This document shows, one piece after another, positions 61,001 to 64,000 of a stretch of DNA of 64,000 nt. The notes beneath the pieces are model-generated. The model worked only from the letters and a program-made list of their open reading frames with translations, did not search any database and was not told the DNA's origin. Source of the stretch: Tubiluchus corallicola (Eukaryota; Priapulida; Priapulimorpha; Priapulimorphida; Tubiluchidae). The position numbers were made by a program, and so were the translations under genes. The stretch is from contig JAQGDQ010000004.1 in NCBI GenBank assembly GCA_030141605.1, positions 1,056,001 through 1,120,000 on the forward strand, read 5' to 3'. The stretch's first letter is position 1. Each line of letters begins with the position of its first letter.

Positions 61001-63322
61001 ATTAGAGCTAGTTGACAGTACACTCCACCATGTACCAAACTGTGATGGCAAATACCACTGAAAAAAGAAAAAACTCAAGCATGAACAAAAGACAATGAAA
61101 ATAACTCTAATAAGTCAAGACAAACTGGAGGTAGTAGAACACATTCTGAGTAAACACATGATCGCAAGTGCACTGTAAAAGAAAACTACACTATAAAAGT
61201 ACACTAGCTATCATGTACTTACTCAGAATTGGTAAGCCTAATTACAAAAATAAGACATTTACGATGAAGGATAAATTTAAATTAAAAGAATAAATGTGAC
61301 TGCTTCTAGAAAAAAAGCAGCCACTTGAAAGTAGCCTCCAGTAGACCAGTTTTGTATAGTTTTAACATTAATAAGGTGATTTGCAACAGTATTTGACAAA
61401 TGTTTACACTGCACAGTATAGAAGTTCAAATTGAAATAGTCAGTTGGGATGTTCGAGTAAGAACGATACTTTCACTTAGACTTTTAGCAGCTAACACATT
61501 CACAAACTAAATGAATGTCTACAAGTGACAATAATTTCCCTAATTCTATTTAAACCAAGTGGCTATTGTTACTGTTATGTCATATATGAATCACTTTTGG
61601 CCACTATATATATATATATATGTAGGAACAATCATGTTAAGTACAGCTTTATTTGCAAGCACGTTTGTATATTACGTGCATTATTGTGCTAGCCTAGTGG
61701 TTTTGTTTTGAATCTGCAGTTGAACCTCCTCGTTTCTAGATGCTAAACATTTAATCACTTGCCTAGCAGTTTGCTTTTGAAGCTCTCGCTGCTTTTCACA
61801 CGGGAAGCAAGGTCATCATCAACTGCAACTCAAGCATTATGTGACTAAGTGTTTTGCATTAAAATGTACAGCATGCAGCAAAAGATTTTTATCAGTATGA
61901 GAATTTTATAAACAAACTTCTTAGTGAAGAAATGAAGCAATTGATCTTGCATGAACTTCTGTATTTTTTAGTGGTAACAATCAGATATGAGTGATTTATT
62001 TATTTATTTTTTATTAATTCAGTTGTATAAATTAGTATTCTTAAACAATAAATTCACATAGGAATTTTGACAATAATTCGCTTCTAAAATTCATTTAAAG
62101 CTTTTGCAATGCATATGTACTAAGGTGATGAGTGATGACTTATATGCCTATAGTAGTAATATACTATACCCGTCAGCTAATTGATTCAGTCAGTTAATTG
62201 GATCACAATACTTCCCAAAGAGAGTCTATTAAGTGCTCACTACTGTAGTTTGAAATTATTTGTCTAAAAGTGCATATTTAAAAACATTATTGTACTTATA
62301 GTAGTGTCAAGCAGCAAACAGAGTAATTTTCACTAAAAACAACCTATAAAACTAACCATAAATCTATGACTTTTTATGACCAGGAAACTACACGATCATT
62401 GAATTGGATGAAGAAGTACAGTAGCATTTTAGTTAGTATTTCAAGTACATAATCTACAACAAGCTTTTTCGCTTGTGAGCACTTTCTTCAAGATATGCAA
62501 GTGATTCAAACAGCATTATTTTAAGCGCTATTTAAAGTACTAATGAGACATATATAACATTTAAAAAGTCCATTCTTTTTATTAAGTAAGTCTAATACCT
62601 GTCGAAGTATTTTTGCACAGGCTGGCCATCCGCATCCCTGAGCTAATCCACAAAGAAACCACAGTGCAGCAAATGTGCCCACAGTGTTGAAAAATGGTAG
62701 ACAAACTACTGCTACTCCACTCAGGAAGATCCCAAAAGAAAACAATATGCGAGCACTGATTTGATCCGACAAAACACCACCAAGAAATTTGCTAATTGCA
62801 TATGCTGTTGTTTGACTACTCACGATCAGACCTTAAAACAGAAAGAATAAATAAATTTGTACACAACTGTAAAGACACCAAGTAAGGACAATATTTTTCT
62901 ACAGTAAATGTTTTACAGCAGCCTTTTACTTTAGTTATGACAATTCAAATTATCTAATTTAATTATGGTTTTCAAAATTAATAGTAATGTGTCACAATTT
63001 AAACACTGTTTCCATCATTATAATTTCAATAATGAGGTGCAATGATCCATGTGCATCATTGATCTAGGTAACTGAAACAAAAATTCCACTTAGCACTAGT
63101 ACCAGTGGCACTAGAAGTATCTAAAACGTGAAAAAATGCTTAACAACATGCAAGGAAATAATCAAACACTGCACACAAGTTACCTAATTGGTTCTTGTCA
63201 AAACCTTCATCAATAAGCGCCGGAAAAGCGTAAGTAAAAGTTCGTCGATCATACATGTATGTCATATACCCGATAAACATACTCGCGAAAATTATTGTTT
63301 GGTATCGCACAAAAGCATCCAT
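54832..63322 (-). CDS. SLC37A4: SLC37A4 glucose-6-phosphate translocase, nine coding exons
   Basis: SLC37A4 is a multi-pass major-facilitator antiporter of the ER membrane. It moves glucose-6-phosphate into the lumen, where glucose-6-phosphatase acts, in exchange for phosphate. Exons, in minus-strand order, are 63184-63322, 62599-62831, 60922-61057, 60253-60375, 59446-59604, 58679-58767, 56159-56278, 55403-55541 and 54832-55001. All borders are GT..AG, the phases agree and the product is 435 residues (human 429 as I recall). Family landmarks are YDRRTF near residue 25 (R26 aligns with the phosphate-site arginine R28 of the human protein), [50 protein letters not shown] and KYYNWSGAF. It ends KKKQ, a KKxx-type ER-retrieval signal. 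Confidence 0.96.
55403..55541 (-). CDS. SLC37A4: SLC37A4 exon 8
   Basis: Encodes [35 protein letters not shown] and VVALAAN; ends in phase 1 at aacg/gtaagc. Confidence 0.95.
55542..56158 (-). other. SLC37A4 intron 7
   Basis: AT-rich; nothing recognised. Confidence 0.5.
56159..56278 (-). CDS. SLC37A4: SLC37A4 exon 7
   Basis: 40 codons, phase 0 both sides: a Ser-rich loop, then the membrane helix [20 protein letters not shown]. Confidence 0.92.
56279..58678 (-). other. SLC37A4 intron 6 with tandem duplication
   Basis: Holds a 195-bp tandem duplication (57741-58120) in a region rich in ttaattaa words. A further partial copy of its end may lie to about 58230. No gene seen. Confidence 0.6.
57741..58125. 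repeat. 195-bp tandem duplication
   Basis: Two units start at 57741 and 57936. They share ctattccaaaggtatttatc and aaaatacccttggttaaaaa almost without difference, and each ends in ttaattaatt-rich sequence. A tctgtctg-type word near 57610 precedes the array. Confidence 0.85.
58679..58767 (-). CDS. SLC37A4: SLC37A4 exon 6
   Basis: Encodes [19 protein letters not shown] and [10 protein letters not shown], ending in phase 0. Confidence 0.95.
58768..59445 (-). other. SLC37A4 intron 5
   Basis: AT-rich; nothing recognised. Confidence 0.5.
59446..59604 (-). CDS. SLC37A4: SLC37A4 exon 5
   Basis: Encodes the helix [19 protein letters not shown] followed by [18 protein letters not shown]; ends in phase 1. 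Confidence 0.95.
59605..60252 (-). other. SLC37A4 intron 4
   Basis: AT-rich; nothing recognised. Confidence 0.5.
60253..60375 (-). CDS. SLC37A4: SLC37A4 exon 4 (central loop)
   Basis: Encodes [20 protein letters not shown] and a Lys/Asp-rich cytosolic loop ending KSKSGKDN; phase 1 at both ends. Confidence 0.93.
60376..60921 (-). other. SLC37A4 intron 3
   Basis: AT-rich; nothing recognised. Confidence 0.5.
60922..61057 (-). CDS. SLC37A4: SLC37A4 exon 3
   Basis: Too short for a long-frame scan but clear by homology: [38 protein letters not shown]. Phase 0 in, phase 1 out. Confidence 0.95.
61603..61621. repeat. TA dinucleotide microsatellite
   Basis: About nine ta units in SLC37A4 intron 2. 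Confidence 0.8.
61665..62245 (+). mobile_element. Deleted Tigger-like copy in SLC37A4 intron 2
   Basis: By eye it follows the copy at 33605-35126: ctagtggttttgttttga, then aatcacttgcctagcagttt and tgcttttgaag, then a jump to the 3' part, ending agtctattaagtgctcacta followed by ctg and TA (62246-62247). The transposase region is missing. The left terminus is not preserved. It lies antisense to SLC37A4. Confidence 0.7.
62599..62831 (-). CDS. SLC37A4: SLC37A4 exon 2
   Basis: 77 codons after a split Gly: [57 protein letters not shown]. The last is the family's substrate-path signature. Phase 0 out. Confidence 0.96.
63184..63322 (-). CDS. SLC37A4: SLC37A4 exon 1
   Basis: ATG at 63320-63322. Encodes the first membrane helix ([16 protein letters not shown]), [20 protein letters not shown] and QL, ending in phase 1 at ttag/gtaact. 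No upstream in-frame exon is needed: the N-terminus aligns with that of human SLC37A4. Confidence 0.95.
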
Positions 63323-63763
63323 ACTGATACTAGAGGTGATATTCTTCTAACCTATAGCTATACCAAGAGCGTAATCAATCTGCCAGTTGCTATTGGTTGT
63401 CTAAGCCTTGGCTAGATATCTTAAATTTTCTTTATCTGAATACGTGAAAAAGAAAGCTTCACAGCAGCATAATGAACAAACGCTTTAATAGATGAGCAGC
63501 TGGTCAGTCCACCAAACAAAGGAAAGAACAGTTAACTGAACCGAATAACCTCTTCTTTGTGTTAACTGAAGCGTAGGAACAGCTGACATGAACAATAGAC
63601 CTAGAACTAAAGATCGTTATATCAAAGTATACAAAACAAAGTTGGGAAAGTCCTACTGCGCAGTAGTTCGCGCAGTTAGTGTCGCCCTAGCGGCAGTTCA
63701 GTACGGACTGTTGTTGTCAGGTACGCAACAGCGCAGGCTGTGGGTACTGTAGCAGATGAATTG
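63323..63763. promoter_or_regulatory. SLC37A4 upstream region, possibly a shared promoter
   Basis: GC and CpG rise from about 63650 to 63800 (tgcgcagtagttcgcgcagt). It lies between the SLC37A4 start on the minus strand and a candidate plus-strand first exon, so it may drive both. No TATA box is evident. Confidence 0.4.
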
Positions 63764-63815
63764 ATGAGACCATCAAAACCTGCCCGGTTAACAGGCGCTC
63801 ATAAATTGCTCAGAG
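63764..63815 (+). CDS. Possible first coding exon of a divergent gene
   Basis: ATG followed by 17 codons (MRPSKPARLTGAHKLLR) to a good donor cagag/gtgagt in phase 1. The frame is open upstream back to about 63684. I recognise no family, and the rest of the gene would be outside the window. An overlapping frame from an ATG at 63588 (54 codons) is an alternative. Confidence 0.3.
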
Positions 63816-64000
63816 GTGAGTTGCGAAAACACAAATAAAAATATCTTTTTAAATTTCGCAAGGATGCAGCCAGGTAATTATAATAAAATGTTAATTATAA
63901 CACAGTTTTGAAACTTTTGTTACTAGTTAAATATTTTGTACGCTAAGCAAAGACTGCAAGGCCTACATCTCTCTTTGGCGATTTATAGCAGCTGTTATAT

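Overview
The window looks like nuclear DNA of an invertebrate animal. It is AT-rich, has spliceosomal introns of 0.1-10 kb with GT..AG borders, and carries many decayed LINE, hAT-like and pogo/Tigger-like elements. Three conserved animal genes can be rebuilt exon by exon with consistent reading phase. I cannot name the clade from sequence alone; a sponge, cnidarian or other non-vertebrate would all fit.

Layout. (1) 1-11.9 kb is intergenic and repeat-rich: a 5'-truncated RTE-like LINE with an unbroken reverse transcriptase reading frame (743-2452, minus) flanked by a 12-bp duplication, a broken second LINE relic (3160-3960, minus), two LINE-type 3' tails, a GC-richer promoter-like patch near 5.2-5.4 kb, a strong fold-back repeat (8069-8204) and an hAT-like non-autonomous element (10471-11222). 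(2) 11.99-36.2 kb is a LIX1/LIX1L (Drosophila lowfat) gene on the plus strand. It has two candidate first coding exons, 10.4 kb apart, both ending in phase 1 and both able to join the same exon 2. They predict proteins of 384 and 284 residues. Its last intron holds a decayed Tigger-like transposon and a tRNA-like SINE head. (3) 36.2-42.1 kb is intergenic, with a possible retroposed segment and two hAT-like elements, one containing a nested TA-flanked MITE. (4) 42.1-51.4 kb is RFWD3 (RING plus WD40 ubiquitin ligase), plus strand, 12 coding exons, 662 residues. (5) 51.4-54.8 kb is the convergent interval between RFWD3 and SLC37A4, with a pogo-like MITE and a six-copy 67-bp minisatellite. (6) 54.8-63.3 kb is SLC37A4 (glucose-6-phosphate translocase), minus strand, nine coding exons, 435 residues, with a C-terminal KKxx ER-retrieval signal. 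(7) 63.3-64.0 kb is its upstream region, with a possible first exon of a divergent plus-strand gene.

The three genes have unrelated jobs (growth/planar-polarity-linked LIX1, replication-fork ubiquitin ligase, ER sugar-phosphate transport). I see no sign that they form a functional cluster. I did not find a convincing new biological system. The most interesting points are the twin LIX1 first exons, the intact LINE frame with its target duplication, the group of hAT-like elements with related ends, and the tandem repeats between and within the last two genes.
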